Source of the DNA: JBMNUL01 sp050946255 | GTDB lineage: Bacteria; Actinomycetota; Coriobacteriia; Coriobacteriales; CADBOM01 | Assembly: GCA_050946255.1 (NCBI GenBank) | Contig: JBMNUL010000002.1 | Location: 1 to 50,896 of the forward strand | Reading direction: 5' to 3' | DNA: 50,896 nt | Shown here: positions 17,111 to 25,900 of the stretch, one piece after another | How the letters are laid out: each line of letters begins with the position of its first letter | Position numbering within the stretch: position 1 is the first letter of the stretch | Position numbers and translations under genes: made by a program | Notes under the pieces: model-generated | Databases searched by the model: none | Seen by the model: the letters and a program-made list of their open reading frames with translations, nothing else | Told to the model about the DNA's origin: nothing

Positions 17111-17704
17111 TTACTCTTCTCCGTCGGAATCGTTGCCGTCGTCGGAATCGTTGTCCGCAGGAGCCTGCTTCTTTGACTTCTTCGATCCGCTCTTGCGAAG
17201 TGGGCCGAACATCATGTGCATGTTGCGTCCCTCGAGCTTTGGCTTGCTCTCGACAACTGCCACGTCCTTGAGGTCCTCGGTGAGCTGGTCAAGAATATTG
17301 AGCCCCTGCTCTGGATGGGCCATCTCCCTGCCGCGGAACATGATGGTCACCTTGACCTTGGCCCCGCTTTCCAGGAAGCGGATGATGTGCTTCTTCTTGG
17401 TCTCGTAGTCACCAGCTCCGATTTTGGGGCGGAACTTCATCTCCTTGACCTCGAGCTTGGCCTGTTTCTTGCGGGCCTGCTTGGCCTTGACCTCTTGGTC
17501 GTACTTGTACTTGCCGTAATCCATCACACGGCAAACTGGAGGATCGGCGTTTGGGGCAATCTCCACCAAATCGAAACCCTGGTCTTTGGCAATGCGGAGC
17601 GCGTCACTGGTGCTGTAAATTCCGAGCTGCGATCCGTCAAGACCAATCAACCGGCATTTCGGCGTTCTGATCTCCCCGTTTATTCTCGTCTCCTGTGCGC
17701 TAAT
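17111..17704 (-). CDS. infC: translation initiation factor IF-3, ATT start
   Basis: A 197-residue IF-3. It begins with the ISAQETRINGEIR segment (compare IN..IR in other IF-3s), then VRLIG-like CRLIGLDGSQLG, the linker KQARKKQAKLEVKEMKFRP, and the C-domain VTIMFRGREMAHPEQG. It ends with an acidic tail (DNDSDDGNDSDGEE). The start is an ATT at 17704-17702: GGAGGT lies exactly eight bases upstream, and no ATG, GTG or TTG is placed to give a normal IF-3 N-terminus. Rare ATT/ATC/ATA starts are classic for infC and let IF-3 limit its own translation. The frame stays open to 18124, but that extension runs through the promoter and is not coding. IF-3 proofreads start codons on the 30S subunit. Confidence 0.93.
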   Translation of the reverse strand: MSAQETRINGEIRTPKCRLIGLDGSQLGIYSTSDALRIAKDQGFDLVEIAPNADPPVCRVMDYGKYKYDQEVKAKQARKKQAKLEVKEMKFRPKIGAGDYETKKKHIIRFLESGAKVKVTIMFRGREMAHPEQGLNILDQLTEDLKDVAVVESKPKLEGRNMHMMFGPLRKSGSKKSKKQAPADNDSDDGNDSDGEE

Positions 17705-17743
17705 ATCTATGCACCTCCGGCAACAAATCCACGCATTTTTTCC

Positions 17744-17777
17744 AAACAAAAACGCCTCCAAGTGCTGATTGGAGGCG
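17744..17777 (-). terminator. attenuator-type terminator in the infC leader
   Basis: On the minus strand CGCCTCCAA and TTGGAGGCG form a perfect 9-bp stem (17753-17777) with a 7-base loop. TTTTTGTTT (17752-17744) follows directly, making a textbook intrinsic terminator 40 bases before the infC start and about 117 bases after the predicted transcription start. A terminator in this place implies conditional read-through. L20 or tRNA control is known for infC leaders elsewhere; the trigger here is inferred. Confidence 0.8.
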
Positions 17778-17900
17778 AACATGGCGCACCCACTGCGGGA
17801 AATGCGGATATTTGCGACCAGACAGCAACCTTTGATAAGGCGCCGCAAGGTGGGGATCTCTCCCTCTTGCGCGTCGGTTTCTCGCGAAATCGACTTTGTT

Positions 17901-17929
17901 AGTATATGGCACTCGGTCGATAGTGTCGA
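17901..17929 (-). promoter_or_regulatory. sigma-70-type promoter of infC-rpmI-rplT
   Basis: TCGACA (17929-17924), a 17-bp spacer and TATACT (17906-17901) fit the housekeeping consensus at 10 of 12 positions. Transcription would start near 17894 and give a leader of about 190 bases before infC. Confidence 0.7.
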
Positions 17930-17970
17930 GAAACATGCACGCGAACGGTGCAGACGAGCATGCAGCACAG

Positions 17971-18045
17971 GTAGCCGCGCTGGCACGCAGCAAAGGTGGC
18001 CGCGCTGGCACGCAGCAAAGGTGGCCGCGCTGGCACGCAGCAAAT
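17971..18045. repeat. three 25-bp tandem repeats
   Basis: Three head-to-tail copies of a 25-bp unit beginning GTGGCCGCGCTGGCACGCAG lie at 17971, 17996 and 18021; the first and last differ by one or two bases. There are no spacers, so this is not CRISPR. They sit upstream of the infC promoter and downstream of the protease gene. Confidence 0.85.
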
Positions 18046-18046
18046 T

Positions 18047-18075
18047 GCGAGGGGGCGCCAACGGCGCCCCCTCGC
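18047..18075. terminator. 13-bp GC-rich perfect hairpin, possible protease terminator
   Basis: GCGAGGGGGCGCC and GGCGCCCCCTCGC pair perfectly around a 3-base loop, directly beside the 25-bp repeats and about 155 bases after the protease stop. No T-run follows on either strand, so it may slow or end transcription only weakly, or protect the mRNA 3' end. Confidence 0.45.
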
Positions 18076-18230
18076 GAGCCAGGATTCCCGAGCACACAGA
18101 CCTTCCGGCCAGCTCCTCGATCATCCTTGTATCTCGAGAACCGTTCTGCGAACCTCAACTCGGTTTCCCCGATCTTCGGAATTTGCCTTGCAAGGCTTCG
18201 GCAGAGCGGCCATGTTCACAGAACCTCTTC

Positions 18231-21200
18231 CTACTTGGCCATCTCCTCGATCTTCGCAGCAGTGCCATCAGACACCGCACCCGTTCCCCCGAGAATATAT
18301 CCGGTTGAGATGCTCCCGGAGTTCTCGGACAGGAGCTCGCTGGCCTTGTCGGTGCTGCTGCTTGAGGTAAGGAGCATGATCGAGTTGTTCTCGCCACACA
18401 GCGGGCCTCCTGCGAGAGCATCCGGATAGTTGGCCCCAGACGCCACGGCCATTTCGTCACAAGTCATGCCCTGAGCGATCTCCCAAGAGGCAACTGCAAC
18501 AGAAGTGGCGTATCGATCAGCACCGGCTAGACGGGTGCAGCCTATCGAGGACAGGTCGGTCTCCACCTGAGACGATACTGCCTTCTCTCCACCGAGCACA
18601 AGCACTTGCTCGAAGCCGCCGTTCTCTATCGCCTCGGTCTGCTCCTGTGTGAGATTGCCGTCGGAATCGGTGACGAACAGAGGAGCCTTTGCAGCATAGG
18701 CATATGGGCTTATCGAGAGGGAATCTGCGAAGTTCGAACCCGATGCCACGATTGCGACATCACCTGCTTCATCTCCCAAAGCCTCGTAGACCGCCATGCC
18801 CGTCAGCTGCCTGTTGGAACCTGACAGGCGAGTGACCTCTGGTGAGCTCTTGAGAGACTTTACCTGCGACTCCACGTTCGAGGAAACTGCCGACTTGCCG
18901 CCAACGATTATCACCTTCGACGGGAGGAGCCTGTCTATCTGGGCCTCTGCTTCGGGAGAAAGCTCTTCGGCCGTGGTCGTGACGATTGGAGCGGCTTCCA
19001 AACCGGCTAGGGCAGACGCCGTTAGGGCATCTGGGAAATTCTCACCGGAAACGAGGACCACTGTTCCACCGATCTGGTCGAATCCGGTGGATACGATCTG
19101 CGCCATCGTGGAGTAGCGATCGGAGCCGGAAAGTCTGGTCCAGCTCTGGTTCTTCAGAACCGTCACCCTGCAAGTTGCGTTGATTCCACTCGGGGTCTGA
19201 ACCGTGATAGTGGTGCTGCCGGGCGTGATGGCCGCCAGCTCGCCGTTCTCGTCCACTTGGACGATAGATGGCCTTTCCGAGCTCCAGGTGAGGTCCACAT
19301 CGGCGGCGTCCGTCGGGGTCACGGTGGCGTTCAGCTTGGAGGTCTTGCCCATGGTCATCACCATAGATGTCTTGTCCAGCTCAACGCCCGTTGGGAACAC
19401 TCCGGAAGCGGTTTGCTTTGCCGCATCGAAATCGGAAACGGCATTGTTCAGAGTCTCTATTGCAGCGGCAACTTCAGCTTCGGTCAGAGGAGTCTCCTGA
19501 AGCACGGACTGAGCTGCGGCAATCGCGATGGAGAATGCGGAGCTGGTGGTGGGGCTCACATACTGAGTTCCCTTGTCCAGACCCGATCCGTCCACAGAAA
19601 CTGGAGTCGAGCTCTTGTCGGAATTGGCTGCATCGATGGCTTCCTGCAGAGAAGTGACATCGGCGCTCACGATATTGAAGCTGCCAGTTGCCAGCCCTGC
19701 ATAATCTCCCAGACCGACTATGGACACAGTGGCCTCGCCAACCTCGACGTTATTGGAGTAGCCGACCGTATAGTCGACGTCTTTCGTAAGAGCCTCGCCA
19801 TCTAAAGTGACCTCCACGGTGGGCTCGATGGCCTCACCCGTATAAACCTGGTCTGGAATCTCGGCGATGGTGGCATCCGAAATGCTGTCGAGTGCCGGCT
19901 CGAGAAGACCGACTATCTTGGAAACCCTGTTCTTCTCGTCAGTGGAAAGCGCCGACCCGCCATCTACATAGGTGACGGTCGTTAGCTTGCCGGTAGTGAT
20001 GTCCGAAAGCGCGGTGACCAGGCCCTCTTCCTCGCCTGGTGCCACGAACACAACCGGCATTTTGTCGTATCCGGCAATCGAGGCGGCCTCGAGCGCCGCA
20101 GTGTAGTCGTAATCGCAAACATAGAACCCGCTGTCGACGAACGCACCGTCCGCGATTCCATCGGATGCTAGCTGGGCGCTCAGCAGATAGGGATCCGTCT
20201 GCGTGTAGCGCACGATCATATCAGACGAAATCCCGGCGTTCACGAGCTGGGTCTCTACATCGGAGCTCACCGTGTCGGTATCGCCGAAGATCATCACGCG
20301 GCTGAATCCGCCATTGCGCACGATCTGCCTGCTCTTGGAGCTCAGTGCGCCTTTTGAATTGGTGATGAGGACAGGGGCCTTTGCAGAATATGCGAACGAG
20401 CTGGCCGCGAGTGAGCCCGAAAGAGTTCCGGAATCCGGCATCACAATGCAGGTGTCTCCCCAATAGGAAGCCTGAGCATCGTAGATCACCTCGCCAAGCT
20501 CTGTTCCAGAGGCTCCGTTATAGCGTGTGATGGTGGCATCGGGAGCAAGCGTCTGAATCTGCGTGCAAACGTCTTCGCTCACAGCGTTTGTATCGCCGAC
20601 CACGTAGACGTTTGTGGGATTGACTCCTGAAATCGCCTGCTCAGAAGCTGAATCGAGACCGTCCTGACCGGCTACCACGACCATGGCATCCAAAACGCCA
20701 GCCAAGCCGGTACCTGTAAGAGCCTCCTCGATGTCATCCTGCCCAACCACGACCAGGTTCTCGACCGAGGTCCCTGCAAGATAGTTGCGCATGAGCAGGG
20801 CATCTGCACTCTCAGACTGCGAGGCCAGGTTGTTGATCGCGGTCTTGCAAGTTCCCATCACGCTGTTGGAGGGCTCGCCCTCTATCTGTGTGGTGCCAAG
20901 CGTTGATGTGGGCACGACCCTGTAGAAATAGGCCTTGCCGGGTGTTGCCGTGGTGTCGGTATAGGTCGTCACATCACCACCGTCCACGCTCCCTATTTCC
21001 TCATAGGTGCTCGAGCTCATCTCGGCACGCATGATCTTGTAGCCCTTGGCCGCTGGTGCCTGCTCCCATGAGAGCACGACCTCGTCTGTATGATCGGTTG
21101 TGGCAGTCGGATCGCTCGGCATCACGATCTCGTTGATCTTTATCAGCGCCTTGCCCTCGATGGTCGCACCGTCGACGGTTGCAGTTGCAATGACCTTGAC

Positions 21201-22910
21201 CGTTCCAGCTTTCACACCTGTGATCACCCCGTTGGAGTCAATGCTGGCATCACCGGTCTGCGGCTCGACGGTCCAGGTCCAGCTTGAATCTGGAACACTG
21301 CTCTTGGTATAGCGGGCAGTTAGCTGCATGGACTCTCCACGGTAGACAGCCGAGGAATCCCTGACGATTCCCGCCCCGCCGATCTCGTTGATCATCTTGC
21401 CGGCGTTGATGCATCCTGCGCTTCCGCTGGTCTCGCGGCGGTCATTGGTTGGGTCGACGACCTCGTCTGCCGTGGATTCGATTGCAGCCACCACGTCATC
21501 TACCTGTGCATCGGGATTGACCGCCCAACAAAGTGCTGCCAGCCCGGCAACCAGTGGAGATGCCATAGAGGTTCCGGACATCTTTCCATAGGAACTCGTG
21601 CTGTTCTTCAAGGTGGAGTAGATGCTCACACCAGGAGCAGAGATGTCCTTGTACTCGTTGTAATCCGACCAGTAGGCGTTGGTGCCGTCTGCCTCGAGGG
21701 CCGTCACAGCAACGCATTCGTCCCAATCGCTGGGATACGACGGAATCGTCAAAGGCATTCCATTGTCGTCGCCGTTGCCTCCAGCACAAACCGTGATCAC
21801 ATCATAGTTGTCGCGGGCATTGATTATCTGGTCATGGAGTGCGATGTCATCGGAATCTGGGGTGGCATAGCCGCCCAAGCTCATGTTGACGACATGGATG
21901 TCTGTAACAGAGCCGTCGTCGATCAGCCCAATGAAGTAGTTATAGGCCTTCACCAGATCGGCAGTGTCGATCGAGGGATTATAAGTGGCGTTGTTGCAGA
22001 CCTTTATGGGGAGGATGTTGGCGTTGAAGGACGCGCCTGCTATTCCCTTGGCATTGTTTGTCACTCCGGCTGCAATTCCGCACACGTGAGTTCCGTGTCC
22101 GTAGTAGTCACCCGTGCCTTCAAGTTTCTTCCCGTAATAGGCATCATATGCATAATCGGTGAGGATGTTGTCGGCCAGATCCTCGTGATCGAGCGTTACA
22201 CCGGTATCGATCACGACGATCGTAACCGAATGTTGGCACATCGCGGTATCCCATGCGTCGAATGCGTTGGTGTTGTAGAGCCAGTACTGGTTTTCTTGCT
22301 GGGTGGAATCACTGACGTTGGCAGCGGGGTCGTCTACGGTCGTAGAGAGCAGCTGCGAACTTCCGGAAAGCTGCACGCCATCGGTCCCCTCTGTGGTGAT
22401 GTCAGTCGACATCGCGCGCTGTGCCGCAGCTTCCACAGCCTCAGGGTCAGGAACATAGCTGTCCTCTACGTTGTCATCGTAAAGATGGTAAATGTAGTTT
22501 GGCTGAGCATAGTCGACTCCCGGGGTGTTCTCGGCAATCTCTATTGCGGAGTCAACGCTCTCACCCTCTGGGATGTTCATAAGGGCCATGTTCCCAGAGG
22601 AGTCCTGCCCCTCTCCGATGTTCTTCTCGAAGGTAAAGCCCTTTGATTGGAGCGTTGTGCTCAACGACTCCGTGGAGTAGCTGGATTCAACGGAGTAACC
22701 AGAACCGGAAGCGGATTTGGACCCATCGAACGATACGATGATCTGATCCGGCTCCTCTCCAATCATCATCGACTCATCGGGTGAGGCTGATTCCCCGGTG
22801 CCGCCGTCGCTGCTCTCTTCTGCCAGCGCAGGCGCCGATGGAATCATCGACATCACCAATATCGCCCCGAAGGCCACATTGGCAATCTTCGAAATCAATT
22901 TCTTCCTCAC
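18231..22910 (-). CDS. secreted subtilisin-like protease with two CWB2 regions
   Basis: A 1559-residue wall-associated S8 peptidase. A signal peptide (MRKKLISKI..., cut after APALA at about residue 30) precedes a propeptide. The catalytic triad is Asp235 (VIDTGV), His272 (GHGTHV) and Ser448 (GTSMASP). Then come a Big-2-like Ig domain (about 520-600), a fibronectin III-like domain (about 605-680), a degenerate CWB2 triplet (about 690-1030), a module with DQVYTGEAIEPTVEV, a FIVAR-like helical module (about 1115-1190), a second Big-2-like domain, and a clear CWB2 triplet (about 1257-1559; RLSGSDRYSTM, LVSGENFPDALTASAL, ILGGTGAVS). CWB2 domains anchor proteins non-covalently to wall polymers. The GTG start at 22910 follows AAAGGGGA. 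It lies 67 bases after the giant surface gene and is probably co-transcribed with it. Confidence 0.93.
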   Translation of the reverse strand: MRKKLISKIANVAFGAILVMSMIPSAPALAEESSDGGTGESASPDESMMIGEEPDQIIVSFDGSKSASGSGYSVESSYSTESLSTTLQSKGFTFEKNIGEGQDSSGNMALMNIPEGESVDSAIEIAENTPGVDYAQPNYIYHLYDDNVEDSYVPDPEAVEAAAQRAMSTDITTEGTDGVQLSGSSQLLSTTVDDPAANVSDSTQQENQYWLYNTNAFDAWDTAMCQHSVTIVVIDTGVTLDHEDLADNILTDYAYDAYYGKKLEGTGDYYGHGTHVCGIAAGVTNNAKGIAGASFNANILPIKVCNNATYNPSIDTADLVKAYNYFIGLIDDGSVTDIHVVNMSLGGYATPDSDDIALHDQIINARDNYDVITVCAGGNGDDNGMPLTIPSYPSDWDECVAVTALEADGTNAYWSDYNEYKDISAPGVSIYSTLKNSTSSYGKMSGTSMASPLVAGLAALCWAVNPDAQVDDVVAAIESTADEVVDPTNDRRETSGSAGCINAGKMINEIGGAGIVRDSSAVYRGESMQLTARYTKSSVPDSSWTWTVEPQTGDASIDSNGVITGVKAGTVKVIATATVDGATIEGKALIKINEIVMPSDPTATTDHTDEVVLSWEQAPAAKGYKIMRAEMSSSTYEEIGSVDGGDVTTYTDTTATPGKAYFYRVVPTSTLGTTQIEGEPSNSVMGTCKTAINNLASQSESADALLMRNYLAGTSVENLVVVGQDDIEEALTGTGLAGVLDAMVVVAGQDGLDSASEQAISGVNPTNVYVVGDTNAVSEDVCTQIQTLAPDATITRYNGASGTELGEVIYDAQASYWGDTCIVMPDSGTLSGSLAASSFAYSAKAPVLITNSKGALSSKSRQIVRNGGFSRVMIFGDTDTVSSDVETQLVNAGISSDMIVRYTQTDPYLLSAQLASDGIADGAFVDSGFYVCDYDYTAALEAASIAGYDKMPVVFVAPGEEEGLVTALSDITTGKLTTVTYVDGGSALSTDEKNRVSKIVGLLEPALDSISDATIAEIPDQVYTGEAIEPTVEVTLDGEALTKDVDYTVGYSNNVEVGEATVSIVGLGDYAGLATGSFNIVSADVTSLQEAIDAANSDKSSTPVSVDGSGLDKGTQYVSPTTSSAFSIAIAAAQSVLQETPLTEAEVAAAIETLNNAVSDFDAAKQTASGVFPTGVELDKTSMVMTMGKTSKLNATVTPTDAADVDLTWSSERPSIVQVDENGELAAITPGSTTITVQTPSGINATCRVTVLKNQSWTRLSGSDRYSTMAQIVSTGFDQIGGTVVLVSGENFPDALTASALAGLEAAPIVTTTAEELSPEAEAQIDRLLPSKVIIVGGKSAVSSNVESQVKSLKSSPEVTRLSGSNRQLTGMAVYEALGDEAGDVAIVASGSNFADSLSISPYAYAAKAPLFVTDSDGNLTQEQTEAIENGGFEQVLVLGGEKAVSSQVETDLSSIGCTRLAGADRYATSVAVASWEIAQGMTCDEMAVASGANYPDALAGGPLCGENNSIMLLTSSSSTDKASELLSENSGSISTGYILGGTGAVSDGTAAKIEEMAK

Positions 22911-22927
22911 GATTTCCCCTTTCTCAC

Positions 22928-22957
22928 GAGAGCGGGAGAAAGATCTCTCCCGCTCTC
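22928..22957. repeat. 12-bp perfect inverted repeat between surface genes
   Basis: GAGAGCGGGAGA and TCTCCCGCTCTC pair around a 6-base loop in the 67-base gap between the two surface-protein genes. There is no T-run after it, and the protease ribosome site follows about 10 bases later. It could cut transcription partially or stabilise the processed upstream mRNA, giving unequal expression of the two genes. Confidence 0.55.
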
Positions 22958-22977
22958 ATACGCCACATTTTTACGCT

Positions 22978-25900
22978 CTATTGCATGCAACCATCGATGT
23001 GGTTCTTGATGGTTTCGCTCGTGGCGCCTTTCCCACCGAAGAAGTAGAGCGTGTCGATGGAATCCTTGTTAGAGCTCACTACTTCACCTGCAGGCTTGTA
23101 GTTGGAGTCGCTTACCAACAACAGCATCGACTTGGACTTGCCCAGCTTGGACGATGCCGCGAGGGCATCCGGGTAGTTGACGCCCGTGGCAAAGCCCGCG
23201 CAATCATATGAGTAACCCCTGTTGGCTGACAGCCACTCGCAAACCTGCTGAGATGTCTTGTAGCGGTCCTTGCCAGAAAGCCTCACTGTGTTGGACAGGG
23301 AGTCCTGAGTCTCCTGGGACACGACGCCCTTCCCTCCGACAATGATCACGAGACTTGCGGAAGACGCTATCGACTGGGTCTTCTGAGTTGGAATGCTCCC
23401 GTTCTCATCAACCAGCAGGATCGGCACGCCGTCTCCTGCGGCATAGGGCGAGATTGACAGGGCATCGGCGAACTTCGCGCCGCTCACCAAGATGACCTCG
23501 CCGTCCTTCCAGACGCTGGTTCCGCCCTCTCCGCAAGTGCATCCGTAGTCGTAGATGGCCTCTGCCGTCTCGTAACGCGTGGCGCCCTTGATCCTTTCAA
23601 CGCTCAAGTTAGAATTCTCGAGCTGCCACTCCACGGTGCTGCTGACGGCGGCATTGCCACCGCAGATGATCGCCTTGGTGGCGCCGAGGCTGCGAATCTC
23701 ATCGAGCGTGGAGGCCTTGATGCTGTCCGTCGGCGTGAGGAGAATCGGATAGTCCAGCGCTCCGCTCAAGGATGAGGCAGCGAGAGCATCTGGGAAGCTC
23801 TCCCCGCTCACGATGATCACGCCCTCGGCGGATGTGTAGGTATCTGCCACCACAGCGTTTGCCGTCTCGTAGCGGTCGCTTCCATAGAGTCTCTTCGATC
23901 CCCTGACCTTGAAGGTGCCGGTCTCGCAGGTGATCGTGTAGTTCGAGGTAACGTCTTCGTCTCCACGGACAATCTTGACCGAGGCTGGGTCAATTGTCGT
24001 GGTATAGGATCCGAGCTCCTCGCCCTCTGAACGCGTAATCGTGCAGCTGCCTATTTCGTCGGTTCCCTTGAGCCCAGTAGCCGTTGCCGTGAACTCGGGA
24101 TCGGAATTACCGACCATCTTGGTCTGAGCTGAGGGGGCAATCGTCAAGTCAACCGGGGTGATCCTGAACGATTCGCTGAATTCCCCGCTGAACGAGCCAG
24201 TACCGGTAATCGTCACGAGCGCCAAGCCAGCATTGATGTTGTGTGAGTAGGAAACCGTGTAATCGGTGCCTGCCTCCAGGGCCTCGCCGTTGTAGGTCAC
24301 GTTGACCGTTGGCTCGATGGCCTCGCCAGTGTACTCCTGGTCTGGGATGTCATCGACAAGCACACCCTCGATTCTGTTGACCTCCCAATAGAGGAGCGGG
24401 GTGTCGCTGATGTTGATCTTGTAGTAATCGCCGAGGGTGCCGGCAAATTCCGAGTCGGTCATCTGGCTGAGCGTCATTACACTAGACGCTGTGTCGACCT
24501 TCACTAGACCGCCCTCGTTGTCGTCTCCGAACAACTTGTCGCAGCCTGTGTCGAGAGTGTAGCAGTTGGTGAGGGTGTTGTAGTCTGCGGAGGAGCTGGA
24601 AGCAGTTCCGCTGCCGGAAACTGCGCCGATGATACCTCCGGACCATGCTCCCTCGACGACCTCTTCGCCATCCTCTGCCACTACCTCGATGTTCGAGATC
24701 TGACCAGTGTTGTAGCAGTTTGCAATCGACAGGGTTTCGCTGCTAGATGAGGAGGGATACAGGAATCCCACGATTCCTCCTGCATGGGAGGTGCTGGAGA
24801 TGTCTCCCGTGTTGTAGCAAGACTCGATCTTGTTGGGAGCCAGCAGGTAAGCCACGATGCCACCGGCGTTCTTGCCGCCGATTCTCACGATCGTGGTATC
24901 TGCAGACTCGCACTTGATGTCCCCGTAGTTGTGGCATGCGGTGACGGTGGTGCCACCATAGCCCATGTACGCAACGATTCCAGCAACGCTGCCGCATCCG
25001 TTGATGTCGCACTTGTTTGCGCAGGCTATGATCTCGGCATAGTCCGCGCGGCCGACAATTCCAGCTATTCCGCCGGTGGAATAGGATGCGCTGGTGTTAT
25101 CGCAGGTATCGGTCATCGTGCCGGAGACCGTGACGTTCTTGACCACGGCGTGGCTCTCGGAAGTGCCCTCGACATATGCGAACAGTGCATGGAAACCACC
25201 GTCGGAAGTGGTGTAGTTGATTCCGCTGATCGTATGGCCGTGTCCATCGAAGACCCCGCGGAACGGCTTGTGGTTCGCACTTCCGCTGCCATACAGCCCA
25301 ATCGGGACCCAATCGGATGTGAGCTGGATATCAGCTGTGAGGTTCACCGTGTAATCGGCGTAGTCGAATCCGGAGTTGACCTTGTCTCGGAACGAGATCA
25401 GCTCTTCCTCGGTTGCGATGTCTATCACCTTGGGACCAGCGCTCTGAATCACGAAGGTCTTGGTGATGGTTCCGTAATATCCGCCTTTTCCAGTGATGGT
25501 GACTGTGGCATTCCCGACGCTGATGTTGTCGGCGTAGGAGACGTCGTAATCAGTGCCCTCCACCAAGGCCGTGCCATTGTATGTCACGGTGAAATCCGGC
25601 TCGATTGCATCTCCGGTTGCCGTCTGGTCGGGGATGTCAGATACGGTTGCCTTGGTGATGTCGAGCTTCGGAGACGGTGCCGATGTCTGCCAGAAGAGCA
25701 GCGGGTACCCGCCGCTGTTGTACTTGAAGATGTTTCCGGTGCTCGTGCTCGTGCCCTCTTCGATAGTTCCAAGGTACGTGGCGAAATCAGAGGCCTTCAT
25801 CTCGCTATCGGTCTTGATGATCCCCGTTGCGAAACCACTCGTGGTGTGAGCGTTCAGACCTTCGAGAGAATAGTTGTTGTCGGCGGTGAAAAGGGTGTCG

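Noticed and set aside
17971..18045. A possible CRISPR array
   Set aside because: The repeats are directly adjacent without spacers and no cas gene is present.
17705..18124. An in-frame N-terminal extension of infC
   Set aside because: It would run through the promoter, the attenuator and the 25-bp repeats. The ATT start with GGAGGT gives the normal IF-3 length.
21834..22646. A 270-codon plus-strand frame opposite the protease domain
   Set aside because: It is antisense to the subtilisin catalytic residues, with no ribosome site.
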